The notes under the pieces: generated by a model
Databases searched by the model: none
The model's input: only the letters and a program-made list of their open reading frames with translations
Told to the model about the DNA's origin: nothing
DNA from: Actinomycetes bacterium
GTDB lineage: Bacteria > Actinomycetota > Acidimicrobiia > Acidimicrobiales > Bog-793
Length of the DNA stretch: 64,000 bases
Direction: 5' to 3'
Assembly (NCBI GenBank): GCA_021798985.1
Contig: JAJZBI010000003.1
Location: 60,861 to 124,860 of the forward strand
Shown: positions 25,754-33,828 of the stretch, one piece after another
Numbering within the stretch: the first letter of the stretch is position 1
How the letters are laid out: every line of letters starts with the position of its first letter
Position numbers and translations under genes: made by a program

Positions 25754-26676
25754 GCCCTGCGGAGCTTCCCCTGACACCGTCGCGCTTTTCGGATGCGCCG
25801 AGCTTCGCGAGCCCGGCCGCGCTCGTGGAGGCCTTGCGCCGTGTCGGCTACCTCGCCGACGAGCAGATCGCCACGGTGCTCTACCTCGCCAACCAGCTGC
25901 ACAAGCCGATCCTCGTCGAGGGTCCGGCGGGCACCGGAAAGACTGAGCTCGCCAAGTCCGTCGCGGCGCTCGCCGGCTCGCGGCTTATCCGGCTGCAGTG
26001 CTACGAGGGCCTCGATGAGTCCAAGGCGCTCTATGAGTGGAACTACCGCAAGCAGCTGCTGCGGATCCAGGCCGACCGACCAGACGAGGAGCGCAGCGAC
26101 GGGCGCTGGGCTTCGCTCGAGGCGGACCTGTTCTCCGAGGAGTTCCTCCTCGCCCGGCCGCTGCTCGAGGCGATCGGCGCCAGCGAGCCAGTGGTGCTTT
26201 TGATCGACGAGGTGGACCGCGTCGAGCTCGAGACCGAGGCGCTGATGCTCGAGGTGCTCGCCGAGTACCAGGTGTCGATCCCCGAGCTCGGCACCGTCCG
26301 GGCCCGCTCCATCCCGTTCGTCGTGCTGACCTCGAACGACACCCGCGAGCTCTCCGAGGCCTTGAAGCGGCGCTGTCTGTACTTGCACCTCGACTACCCG
26401 AGCCTCGAGCGCGAGCGGGAGATTGTGCTCGAGCGCGTGCCGCAGATCGGCGCGGCGCTCGCCGGCGAGGTCGCCCAGATGGTGGCGAGCCTGCGCAAGC
26501 TCGAGCTCGAGAAGCGGCCGTCGGTCTCCGAGACGCTGGACTGGGCGCGCACCTTGGTGCTGTTGGAGGTGGAGCACCTCTCGAGCGAGGTGACGACGGC
26601 CACGCTGAGCTTGTTGTTGAAGCACCGCCACGACCTCGAGCTGGCGGCGAGAGAGCTGGCCGGTGAACGCGCCTGA
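25750..26676 (+). CDS. MoxR-family AAA+ ATPase
   Basis: AAA+ chaperone-like ATPase, 308 residues. Walker A G-P-A-G-T-G-K-T is at 58-65, Walker B L-L-I-D-E-V-D-R near 155, sensor-1 T-S-N-D-T near 197, arginine region A-L-K-R-R-C near 206, and a C-terminal helical lid. MoxR proteins usually help insert cofactors or mature enzymes together with a von Willebrand A protein. Here the partner is the VWA/CoxE-type gene starting at 26701. No dehydrogenase structural genes are nearby, so the client is unknown. Start ATG 25750 overlaps proA. Confidence 0.9.
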   Translation: MSPAELPLTPSRFSDAPSFASPAALVEALRRVGYLADEQIATVLYLANQLHKPILVEGPAGTGKTELAKSVAALAGSRLIRLQCYEGLDESKALYEWNYRKQLLRIQADRPDEERSDGRWASLEADLFSEEFLLARPLLEAIGASEPVVLLIDEVDRVELETEALMLEVLAEYQVSIPELGTVRARSIPFVVLTSNDTRELSEALKRRCLYLHLDYPSLEREREIVLERVPQIGAALAGEVAQMVASLRKLELEKRPSVSETLDWARTLVLLEVEHLSSEVTTATLSLLLKHRHDLELAARELAGERA

Positions 26677-26700
26677 CGCCGAGGCGCCGGGCGGTCGCCG

Positions 26701-28128
26701 GTGATCGGGACGCTCACGGCATTCTCCGACGAGCTGCGTCGGGCCGGGCTGCCGGTGTCGCTCACTGAGACGCTCGACGCGGTGCGCGCCACCGAGGCGC
26801 TGCCGTTGGCGAATCCGGCAGTCCTGCGGGCGGCGCTGGCGGCGAGCTTTGTGAAAGACGTCACCCATCAGCGCGCCTTCGACACCGTCTTCGACGTCTT
26901 TTTCTCCGGAGCTCCCCCCCGCGCGCGCCTCGACGAGCCGGCCCTTGCCGGTGAGCTGGCGGACGGCGGCCAAGGGGGAGGCGACGCCACCGGGGAGCTC
27001 GATGCGGCCTCGCTCGCCGACGCCCTTGCCGACGCCCTGTCCGGGCGCGGCGAGCTCGACCTCAATCGGCTCGCCGCGCTCGCCGTCGAGCGCTTTGCCG
27101 GCATCGAGGCGAATCGGCCGGTCGGCCTCTCCTACTACCTCTACCGGGTGCTCCGCGGGCTCGACCTCGACGCCACGGTGTCGGGCCTGCTCGAGCAGGT
27201 CCGCGCGGGCACGATCGAGTCGCCCCCCGAGCTCGACCAGATCCCGGACCTCGGCCTGCGCCGCCGCCTCCAGCGCGAGGGGGTCGCCGACCGCTCCGAG
27301 GCGCTGCGCCAGGCGATCGAGGCCGAGCTGGCGCGCCGACTCGCGGCGGTGCGCGGCGCCGTGCCGGTCGCCCGCAGCCTGCGACGCAACCTCGTCGAGG
27401 ACGTCGACTTCATGCACGCTTCGCGCACCGACCTCGCGGCCATGCGCCGCTCGCTCGCGCCGCTCGCCCGGGTGCTCGCCGCCCGCCTGGCTCGCCGGCG
27501 CCGCCTCGGCCGCCAGGGGGCGCTCGACTTCCGCTCCACGATCCGGCACTCGCTGTCGACCGGGGGCGTCCCGGTCGCGCCGCGCTTTCGCCTGCCCCGG
27601 CGCACCAAGCCCGAGCTCGTGGTGCTCGCCGACGTCTCGGGCTCGGTCGCGGCCTTCGCACGCTTCACCTTGCACCTCGTCTACGCGCTCGGGTCACAGT
27701 TCTCCGCCGTGCGCAGCTTCGCGTTCATCGACGGCATCGACGAGGTGAGCCGGATCTTCGCCCAGTCTTCGAGCATCACCGAGGCGATCGAGCGCGTCGA
27801 GACCGAGGCGGCCGTCGTGGCCGCCGACGGCCACTCGGACTACGGCGGGGCCTTCAGCCGCTTTTCCGCCCGCTACCTCGACGCCGTCACGGCGCGCTCG
27901 ACGGTCCTCGTCCTCGGGGACGGGCGCGGCAACTACCACCCGGCGCACCCCGAGGTGCTCGCCGGCCTCGCCCGGCGCGCCCGGCGCCTGTACTGGCTGA
28001 ACCCCGAGCCCCGCGCCTACTGGGGAAGCGGCGACTCGCTGATCGCGCAGTACGCACCGAGCTGCGACGCGGTGGTCGAGTGCCGCAATCTGCGCCAGCT
28101 CGAGCGCTTCGTGTCCGAGCTGAGCTGA
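26701..28128 (+). CDS. VWA-domain protein, CoxE-like, MoxR partner
   Basis: 475 residues. The N-terminal half is helical (F-S-D-E-L-R-R-A-G-L-P-V-S pattern of the CoxE family). The C-terminal half is a von Willebrand A domain with MIDAS D-V-S-G-S at 311-315 and a later T-acidic region, so it should bind a divalent ion and a protein client. It pairs with the MoxR ATPase 24 bp upstream, a known two-component maturation module. GTG 26701 is the start used. In carbon-monoxide dehydrogenase operons the homologous pair matures the enzyme; here there is no such operon, so the role is open. Confidence 0.85.
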   Translation: MIGTLTAFSDELRRAGLPVSLTETLDAVRATEALPLANPAVLRAALAASFVKDVTHQRAFDTVFDVFFSGAPPRARLDEPALAGELADGGQGGGDATGELDAASLADALADALSGRGELDLNRLAALAVERFAGIEANRPVGLSYYLYRVLRGLDLDATVSGLLEQVRAGTIESPPELDQIPDLGLRRRLQREGVADRSEALRQAIEAELARRLAAVRGAVPVARSLRRNLVEDVDFMHASRTDLAAMRRSLAPLARVLAARLARRRRLGRQGALDFRSTIRHSLSTGGVPVAPRFRLPRRTKPELVVLADVSGSVAAFARFTLHLVYALGSQFSAVRSFAFIDGIDEVSRIFAQSSSITEAIERVETEAAVVAADGHSDYGGAFSRFSARYLDAVTARSTVLVLGDGRGNYHPAHPEVLAGLARRARRLYWLNPEPRAYWGSGDSLIAQYAPSCDAVVECRNLRQLERFVSELS

Positions 28129-28160
28129 CCCCGGCCGCTTGCGGCCGCGCCCGGCCGGGG
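28129..28160 (+). terminator. Hairpin just after the VWA gene
   Basis: CCCCGGCCG (28129-28137) pairs with CGGCCGGGG (28152-28160) around a 14-nt loop. It begins at the base after the stop codon. No T-run follows, so termination is inferred from position. Confidence 0.45.
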
Positions 28161-28177
28161 CGTGGCACGATCGCGCG

Positions 28178-29097
28178 ATGGAGCCGCTCGAGGTCGTGGT
28201 CGACGGGGGCATCGACGACGCCGTGGCGCTCGCGGTGCTCCGCGGCGCCGGCGCCGTGCTCGGCCAGGTGATCGCCACCGAGGGCAGCGTCGGGCTCGAG
28301 ATCACGGCGCGCACGACCGCCCGGTTCCTCGCCAGCATCGGCGCCGGCGACGTCCCGGTCCGTCTGGGCGCGGGCCGTGGGCTCGAGGGCCGAGCGGCCG
28401 GGACCCCTTTCACGGCACCGGTGCGTTCGGGGGCTTCAGCGCGGATCTGGCGGACGTCGCGCTCCCCGCAAAGGCGCCGGCGCGCCTTGGCGGTCCAGTC
28501 TTCGTCTCCTCGGCGATGACGGTGGTGGCCAAGGCGCTTCGCCGGAGGGACCCGATCACCTCACTGGTATGGATGGGCGGCGCCGTCGCGGCGGGGGGCA
28601 ACATGACGGCCGCGGCCGAGTTCGACGCCTGGATGGACCCGGCGGCGGCCGACGAGGTCCTCACGAGCGGGCTCCCCGTGGCCATGGTGCCCTTGGATCT
28701 GACCGCCAGCTGTCGCTGGAGCCGGGAGGATCTCGCCGCCTTGGCGGCGCTCGGACCCGTCGGCGCGCTCCTCAGCCGGCCCGTCGGCGCGCTCTGCGCT
28801 CGCGACGGCGGCTTTGTCCCCCACGACGCCGTCACTGCCATCGCCCTCCTCGAGCCGGCCCGCTTGTCTTGGAGCGAGCGCCACGTGTGCTGCGAGCGTG
28901 CCGGGAGCGTCACGACGGGGGCGACCGTCGTCGACCGCCGCCATCACGCGCCACCGCCGAACGCGCGGCTCGCCGAGGGTTGCGATCCCGTCGAGATCCG
29001 CGCCGCGATCTTCGCGGCGATCGCCAAGCTGGCGGGCGGAGCGTCCCCCGGCGCGCCCAGCTCAGCAGGCGTAGTCGGGGTCGATGCCGTCCGGTGA
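28178..29097 (+). pseudogene. Nucleoside-hydrolase-like gene interrupted by one frameshift
   Basis: From ATG 28178 one frame encodes V-V-V-D-G-G-I-D-D-A-V-A-L-A-V, which resembles the metal-binding start of inosine-uridine nucleoside hydrolases (normally DxDxGxDD; the first Asp is Val here). It runs to about 28410 (A-A-G-T-P-F). The next frame then continues with H-G-T-G-A-F-G-G-F, the expected following block, and runs to 29097 with M-G-G-A-V and N-A-A-A-E-F-like elements (A-A-A-E-F-D-A-W). One missing base at about 28410-28412 in CCTTTCAC restores the frame. It is either a recent pseudogene or a sequencing error. CACGAT 28166-28171, 6 nt before the ATG, is a weak -10. The 3' end overlaps the converging gene by 36 bp. 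Confidence 0.65.
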
Positions 29098-31245
29098 GGG
29101 CAGGACGCCCGGGGTCTCTTGCAGCAACCAGGGCACCCCGCCGGCGAACAGGTCGCTCGCCGTGCTGTTGGCGTAGTGGGCGGTGCCGGCGCACCACGCC
29201 GTGAGCGCGGCGGTGCTCGGGAGCCCCTTCTCGCCGTAGGGGGGGCTCGTCCAGGGCACGCCGGCGACCCACAGCGGCACGCGGGAGCCTCTCGGCACGT
29301 AGTTCCCCGTGATCTTCGCGTACTGCTCGCTCGTCGAGTAGATGCCGACGGTGATGCCCTCGGCGCGCAGCGCGTCGATCGCCCCTTGGATCGTGTCGGC
29401 GTTGAGCACCGAGTTCGCCGACCAGTACTGGCCGGCCGAGAAGTTCGAGAAGTCCCCGGACGCGAGCGCCGCGCCCTCGACGTCGAGCCACCACAGCGAG
29501 GAGCGGGCGCCCTCGGTGGTGGCGTAGCTGTAGGCGTTGCGGGCGCCGTTGTAGCCGTAGTTGTAGGCACGGCAGGCGGGCTGGGCCGTGTTTGCCAAGA
29601 GCGCGCACGCCCCGGCCGGCCCGGCTGCGTCCTGGGCGGTGGCGGAGGTGCTGTTGTCGGGGGAGTTCATGAAGATGTAGAGGCTGAGGCCCCGCGTCCC
29701 CGCCCCGGCGCGCTCGGCCCAGGACACCTCAGCGGAAAGACAGGAGTTCTTGGAGTTGTCGAGCCAGCCGGCCACTTGCAGTACGGCGATCCCGCTCACC
29801 ACGGGGAGCTTGGCCTGGGCGAGGCTCGAGCCGGGCTTTTGGCACTGGAAGTTGGAGATGTCATAGCCGATCGCGCCGTGCGCGAACGGGTCGCCGGTGA
29901 GCGGCGGGAGCGGGGGGAGCGTCGTCGTCGTGGTGGTGCTGGACGTGCTCGAGGTGCTCGGCGGGCTCGGCTGCTCGACGATGGCGGTCGCCAAGATGGC
30001 GGCGATGCGCACCGGCGGCTTTGGCGGGTGGTGGACCAGCGAGCCGTAGAAGGGAGCGTTTCCGTACTGGAACATCGTGCCGTCCGCCTCGATGAGCCAG
30101 TAGCCGGTGCCCTGCGAATTGGCGGCGAAGGCGGCGATCGGGCTGCGAAGGCGGTGGTGCGCCGCCGAGCCGAAGAAGGGGGCGTCGCCGAACTGGCGCA
30201 CGGCACCGTCGTTGTAGGCGAGCCAGTAGCCGTGCCCGTCGGGGGTCGCGGCCATGCCGATCACCGGGGAGTGGGCGGGCCCGACGCCTCCCCCGTAGCC
30301 GTGCGCGTCGCCGTAGGCGAAGACCTGCCCGCCGCTCGTGTAGACCCAGTAGCCGTTGCCGTCGGGGGTGTCGACGATCCCCGCCACGTGCCCGTCGAGC
30401 TTCGCGTGCACCGGCGAGCCGCAAAACGGCGCGTCCCCGTAGTGCTCGACGCTCCCCTTGGTCGTGGCGACGAGGAACCCCTTTCCGTCCGGTGTCGTCG
30501 CGATGCCGACGTAGGTGCCGAGGTGGTGAGTGCGCAGGGGCGAGCCATAGTCGATGGCGCTCCCGAAGTTGTAGAGGTTGCCCCGCGAGGTGAGGAGCCA
30601 GTAGCCCGTGTCGCCGGGCACGACGGCGCCGGCGACGACGAGCGGCACCATCTTCTTGGTGATGGTGAAGGCGGCCGCGCTGCCGTCGTTCACGACCGAG
30701 CCGTTGGACTCAACGAGGTAGTAACCAAACAGGACGCCGCCGGCCCCCGGAATCGTCGTGGTGGTGGCGGTGCCGCTCGTCCCCGAGGTTCCCGACGTGC
30801 CGGCCGCCAAGGTGCTCGGTGGGAGCGCCAGCGTGCTCGAGGTGGTGGTCGTCGCCGGCTGCTCGGGCGCGCCGAGCGAGGAGGTGCTCGCCGCGGTGCC
30901 GCTCGTCCCCGAGGTGCCGCTCGTCCCCGAGGTGCCGCTCGTCCCCGAGGTGCCCCGCGTGCCCGAAGTGCCGCTCGTGGCCGAGGTGCCGGTCGCCGTC
31001 GTGGTCGCCGACGTGGCCGGGGCCCGGCAGGACAGGCTGAGGGGCGCGGTGGGGACCGTCGTGGTGGTGCTCGACGACGTGCTGGTCGGCACAGGGGGGG
31101 ACGTGGTCGTCGTCGAGGTGGTCGTGCTGGCAGCGCCGCTCGCCGGAGTGGGCGGGGCGAGCGTCGTGGCGAGCCAGGCGAGGGAGCTGAGCGCGACTGC
31201 CACCGCAGCGCGCCGAGGCCGGCGCAGCCCGAAGGCGCGCCGCAT
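29062..31245 (-). CDS. Secreted protein: Thr/Ser-Gly repeats, propeller-like repeats and a GH25-like C-terminal domain
   Basis: 727 residues with an N-terminal signal (basic start, then an Ala/Leu stretch to about 30). A Thr/Ser-rich linker of about 140 residues follows, holding tandem G-T-S repeats. Then come six or so repeats of about 44 residues with the pattern G-Y-W-L-x-x-x-D-G-x-V-x-x-F-G-D-A and A-T-P-D-G, a propeller-like repeat common in Acidimicrobiia surface proteins. A second Ser/Thr-rich linker leads to a C-terminal domain starting G-Y-D-I-S-N-F and containing W-W-L-D-V-E-G, which resembles DUF1906/GH25-type lysozyme barrels with acidic catalytic residues. It probably acts on or binds the cell wall. 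Its ATG overlaps the stop of DAHP synthase (TGATG), so it shares that transcript. Confidence 0.75.
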   Translation of the reverse strand: MRRAFGLRRPRRAAVAVALSSLAWLATTLAPPTPASGAASTTTSTTTTSPPVPTSTSSSTTTTVPTAPLSLSCRAPATSATTTATGTSATSGTSGTRGTSGTSGTSGTSGTSGTSGTAASTSSLGAPEQPATTTTSSTLALPPSTLAAGTSGTSGTSGTATTTTIPGAGGVLFGYYLVESNGSVVNDGSAAAFTITKKMVPLVVAGAVVPGDTGYWLLTSRGNLYNFGSAIDYGSPLRTHHLGTYVGIATTPDGKGFLVATTKGSVEHYGDAPFCGSPVHAKLDGHVAGIVDTPDGNGYWVYTSGGQVFAYGDAHGYGGGVGPAHSPVIGMAATPDGHGYWLAYNDGAVRQFGDAPFFGSAAHHRLRSPIAAFAANSQGTGYWLIEADGTMFQYGNAPFYGSLVHHPPKPPVRIAAILATAIVEQPSPPSTSSTSSTTTTTTLPPLPPLTGDPFAHGAIGYDISNFQCQKPGSSLAQAKLPVVSGIAVLQVAGWLDNSKNSCLSAEVSWAERAGAGTRGLSLYIFMNSPDNSTSATAQDAAGPAGACALLANTAQPACRAYNYGYNGARNAYSYATTEGARSSLWWLDVEGAALASGDFSNFSAGQYWSANSVLNADTIQGAIDALRAEGITVGIYSTSEQYAKITGNYVPRGSRVPLWVAGVPWTSPPYGEKGLPSTAALTAWCAGTAHYANSTASDLFAGGVPWLLQETPGVLPSPDGIDPDYAC
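30896..30985. repeat. Five tandem 18-bp repeats within the linker of the secreted protein
   Basis: GTGCCGCTCGTCCCCGAG occurs three times exactly (30896-30949), followed by two variant copies to 30985. A further copy lies near 30769. In the protein they encode G-T-S repeats. Copy number may vary by slippage. Confidence 0.85.
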
Positions 31246-32630
31246 CAGCCGCGCAGCAGCTCGGCGACCCGGAAGGCGAGATCGATCGACTGGCGAGCGT
31301 TCAGGCGCGGGTCACAGGTCGTCGTGTAGCGCAGCGGCAGCTGCTCTTCGAGGATGTCCTCCACACCACCGAGGCATTCGGTGACGTCATCGCCGGTCAG
31401 CTCGACGTGCACGCCGCCAGGCCAGGTCCCCTCCGCCCGGTGGGCAGCGAAAAAGCCGCGGATCTCGCCCAGCACGTCATCGAAGTGGCGCGTCTTGCGC
31501 CCGTTCTCGGAGGTGAAGGTGTTGCCGTGCATCGGGTCGCACTCCCACACGACGGGATGGCCGGCATCGCTCACGGCGCGGATGAGCGGGGGGAGGAGGC
31601 TCGTGACCTTGGCGACGCCGAGGCGGCAGATCAAGGTGAGGCGGCCGGGGATCCGCTCAGGGTTCAACCGCTCGCACAGCTCGACGGCCTCTTCGGGGGT
31701 GGCGGTCGGGCCGAGCTTGACGCCGATCGGGTTGCGGACCCCGGCGAGGAAGCCCACGTGCGCGCCGTCGAGCTCCCGGGTGCGCTCGCCGATCCAGAGC
31801 ATGTGCGCCGAGCAGTCGTACCAGTCCCCGGTGAGCGAGTCGCGCCGGGTCAGCATCTCCTCGTAGTCGAGCAGCAGCGCCTCGTGGGAGGTGTAGAAGT
31901 CGACCTGGTGGATCGGTGCGCCGGCCGACAGGTCGACGCCACAGGCGCGCATGAAGCGCAGGGCGCGGTCGATCTCCTCGGCGATCGCCTCGTAGCGGCG
32001 CCCCTCGGCGCTCGAGGCGAGGAACTCCTGGTTCCAGGCGTGCACGTGCGAGAGGTCGGCGAAGCCGCCGTTGGTGAAGGCACGCAGCAGGTTCAAGGTG
32101 GCTGCCGCGTGGTGGTAGGCGGTGACCATGCGGTTCGGGTCCGGCACGCGGGCCGCGGGCACGGGCGCGTCGTCATTGATGATGTGGCCGCGAAACGCCG
32201 GCATCTCGACATCGCCGACGCGCTCGGTGAGTGAAGAGCGGGGCTTCGCGTACTGCCCGGCGATCCGGCCCACCTTGACGACCGGGACGCCCGAGGCGTA
32301 GGTCAGCACGACCGCCATCTGCAAGATCACCTTGAGCTTGTCGCGGATCTGGTCCGCGCCCTGCTCGGCGAAGGACTCGGCGCAGTCGCCGGCCTGCAAG
32401 ACGAATGCCCGCCCGCGGCTCACGTCGGCGAGCGCGTCGGTGAGCTTGCGGGCCTCGCCGGCAAAGACGAGCGGGGGCAGGCTGGCGAGCGCGGCGCGGG
32501 CGGACTCGAGGGCGGTCCCCTCCGGCCAGCTCGGCAGCTGGGACGCCGGCAGACCCTTCCAGGCTGCGGGCTGCCACGACGCGGCGGGCGCCGCGAGCGA
32601 AGCGGGGGACGAAGGCAAGTTCCCGGCCAT
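31245..32630 (-). CDS. aroG: 3-deoxy-7-phosphoheptulonate synthase, class II
   Basis: First enzyme of the shikimate pathway, joins phosphoenolpyruvate and erythrose 4-phosphate, 461 residues, typical class II length. Diagnostic stretches: L-Q-A-G-D-C-A-E-S-F near the N-terminal third, V-G-R-I-A-G-Q-Y-A-K-P-R-S, W-I-G-E-R-T-R, G-V-K-L-G-P, and W-E-C-D-P-M-H-G-N-T. The metal ligands Cys, His, Glu and Asp are in these blocks. Start: ATG 32630, preceded by TAGGCT on the minus strand with 5 nt spacing; an ATG six codons earlier (32648) would lie upstream of that box. The overlapping 3' gene is the secreted repeat protein. Confidence 0.95.
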   Translation of the reverse strand: MAGNLPSSPASLAAPAASWQPAAWKGLPASQLPSWPEGTALESARAALASLPPLVFAGEARKLTDALADVSRGRAFVLQAGDCAESFAEQGADQIRDKLKVILQMAVVLTYASGVPVVKVGRIAGQYAKPRSSLTERVGDVEMPAFRGHIINDDAPVPAARVPDPNRMVTAYHHAAATLNLLRAFTNGGFADLSHVHAWNQEFLASSAEGRRYEAIAEEIDRALRFMRACGVDLSAGAPIHQVDFYTSHEALLLDYEEMLTRRDSLTGDWYDCSAHMLWIGERTRELDGAHVGFLAGVRNPIGVKLGPTATPEEAVELCERLNPERIPGRLTLICRLGVAKVTSLLPPLIRAVSDAGHPVVWECDPMHGNTFTSENGRKTRHFDDVLGEIRGFFAAHRAEGTWPGGVHVELTGDDVTECLGGVEDILEEQLPLRYTTTCDPRLNARQSIDLAFRVAELLRG

Positions 32631-32635
32631 GCCCA

Positions 32636-32641
32636 AGCCTA
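32636..32641 (-). promoter_or_regulatory. -10-like TAGGCT of DAHP synthase gene
   Basis: On the minus strand TAGGCT is followed by 5 nt and the ATG at 32630. The hexamer and spacing are identical to proA, supporting a leaderless mRNA. Confidence 0.5.
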
Positions 32642-32723
32642 GGCACACCGCCGCAACCTCTGCGCACGAGGGCCGGGGGCCCCTAACAGACCGCTCAAAC
32701 GGCGCTGTCGGCGCCCGGGCGCC

Positions 32724-32729
32724 TAATCT
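32724..32729 (+). promoter_or_regulatory. -10-like TAATCT upstream of nadD
   Basis: TAATCT ends 6 nt before GTG 32736, the first codon of an 8-codon ORF. It forms the divergent partner of the DAHP synthase promoter, 82 bp apart. Confidence 0.5.
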
Positions 32730-32735
32730 GCCGCC

Positions 32736-32762
32736 GTGCGGCGTGTGTGGCGGGTCGGCTAG
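32736..32762 (+). CDS. Possible 8-codon leader ORF ahead of nadD
   Basis: GTG 32736 starts a frame of eight codons (M-R-R-V-W-R-V-G) and stops at TAG 32760-32762. The last G of the stop is the first base of GTG 32762, the best nadD start, giving a TAGTG overlap. With TAATCT 6 nt upstream it would be leaderless. No homology can be claimed at this length; it is proposed only from geometry. Confidence 0.3.
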   Translation: MRRVWRVG

Positions 32763-33361
32763 TGCGGCTGGGCATCTTCGGCGGGACCTTCGATCCCGTG
32801 CACGTCGGCCATCTCGTCGCCGCCGTGAACGCCCGCCACAGCCTGGCGCTCGATCGCGTACTGCTCGTCGTGGCCAATGAACCCTGGCAGAAGGTGGGCA
32901 ACCGGCCGGTGACGCCGGCCGAGGACCGCCTGGCGATGGTCGCGGCGGCGGTCGCTGGCCACCCGGGCCTCGAGGCCTCGACGATCGAGATCGAGCGCGG
33001 CGGGCTCTCCTACACCGCCGACACGGTCGAGCAGCTGGCAGGCGAGCACCCCGGCGCCGAGCTGTTCCTCCTCGTGGGCGCCGACGTTGTCGCCAGCCTG
33101 GACAGCTGGGAGCACATCGAGGCGATCCGGGCGCTCGTGACCTTGGTGGCCATCAACCGCCCGGGCACCGAGATGGTCGAGCTCGGTGCCAACGGGCCGC
33201 TGTCGGGTTGGCGGGCACTCGCCATCGAGGTGCCTGACCTCGAGATCTCGAGCACCGACCTGCGTGACCGCGCCCGTACGGGGCGCCCGCTCGACTACCT
33301 GGTGCCCGAGCCCGCCATCCGCGTGATCCGCTCGCGGCGGCTGTACGCTGAGCGAGGATGA
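32762..33361 (+). CDS. nadD: Nicotinate-nucleotide adenylyltransferase
   Basis: Transfers AMP to nicotinate mononucleotide in NAD synthesis, 199 residues. The N-terminal L-G-I-F-G-G-T-F-D-P-V-H-x-G-H-L is the nucleotidyltransferase signature. D-x-x-x-S-L-D-S-W-E-H and the late I-S-S-T-D-L-R motif complete the site. Start is uncertain: GTG 32762 puts the signature at residue 3; GTG 32747 adds five residues. No Shine-Dalgarno sequence is seen before either. A 28-codon ORF overlaps its stop, then rsfS follows, so nadD-rsfS keep their usual neighbourhood. Confidence 0.94.
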   Translation: MRLGIFGGTFDPVHVGHLVAAVNARHSLALDRVLLVVANEPWQKVGNRPVTPAEDRLAMVAAAVAGHPGLEASTIEIERGGLSYTADTVEQLAGEHPGAELFLLVGADVVASLDSWEHIEAIRALVTLVAINRPGTEMVELGANGPLSGWRALAIEVPDLEISSTDLRDRARTGRPLDYLVPEPAIRVIRSRRLYAERG

Positions 33362-33444
33362 ACGAGTACCTCGATGCGCACCGGGCCGAGCGGGCCCTTG
33401 GCCTCGGCTCCGGTCGCCCCGCCCGCGTGGACGTCGCCCGTTGA
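33358..33444 (+). CDS. 28-codon small ORF linking nadD to rsfS
   Basis: ATG 33358 overlaps the nadD stop (ATGA) and its TGA (33442-33444) overlaps the TTG start of rsfS (33441), giving TTGA. The peptide starts M-N-E-Y-L-D-A-H-R-A-E-R-A and is Arg/Ala-rich. Overlap on both sides suggests coupled translation from nadD through to rsfS. The product itself may have no function; it might only carry ribosomes to rsfS. It resembles no family I know. Confidence 0.45.
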   Translation: MNEYLDAHRAERALGLGSGRPARVDVAR

Positions 33445-33821
33445 GCCTGCGACTCGCCACGATCGCGGCCCGGGCCGCGTCCGGCAAGACGCTGGAAGAG
33501 ACGCTGGTCCTCGACGTCGGTGACCTGATCGGCATCACCGACCACTTCGTGATCACCGGAGGTCGCAACGACCGCCAGGTGCGCGCCGTGCTCGATGAGG
33601 TGCAAAAGGCCGTCCGCGACGCCGGCGGCAAGTTGCTGCGCAGCGAGGGCCTGGACGACTTGAAGTGGGTGCTGCTCGACTACGGCGACTTCGTCGTCCA
33701 CGTCTTCGAGCAAGAGGCCCGCGCCTACTACGGCCTCGAGCGGCTCTGGGCCGACTCGGACCGCGTCGAGTTCGCGCCCGAGGGCGACGACGCGCTCCGC
33801 GCGCCCGCGGCGCGGCGCTGA
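33441..33821 (+). CDS. rsfS: Ribosomal silencing factor RsfS
   Basis: Binds L14 and blocks subunit joining when nutrients are scarce, 126 residues. The segment I-T-D-H-F-V-I-T-G-G-R-N-D-R-Q-V and the W-V-L-L-D-Y-G-D-F-V-V-H-V-F block are diagnostic, as is the Y-Y-G-L-E-R-L-W-A-D C-terminus. TTG 33441 is chosen because it overlaps the previous small ORF (TTGA) and places S-L-R-L-A-T in the normal first helix. It converges with the lipoprotein gene, stop to stop, 7 bp apart. Confidence 0.95.
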   Translation: MSLRLATIAARAASGKTLEETLVLDVGDLIGITDHFVITGGRNDRQVRAVLDEVQKAVRDAGGKLLRSEGLDDLKWVLLDYGDFVVHVFEQEARAYYGLERLWADSDRVEFAPEGDDALRAPAARR

Positions 33822-33828
33822 GGTCGCC

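Noticed and set aside
30769-30998. 18-bp tandem repeats considered as a CRISPR array
   Set aside because: Units are contiguous without spacers, keep a reading frame and encode Gly-Thr-Ser repeats.
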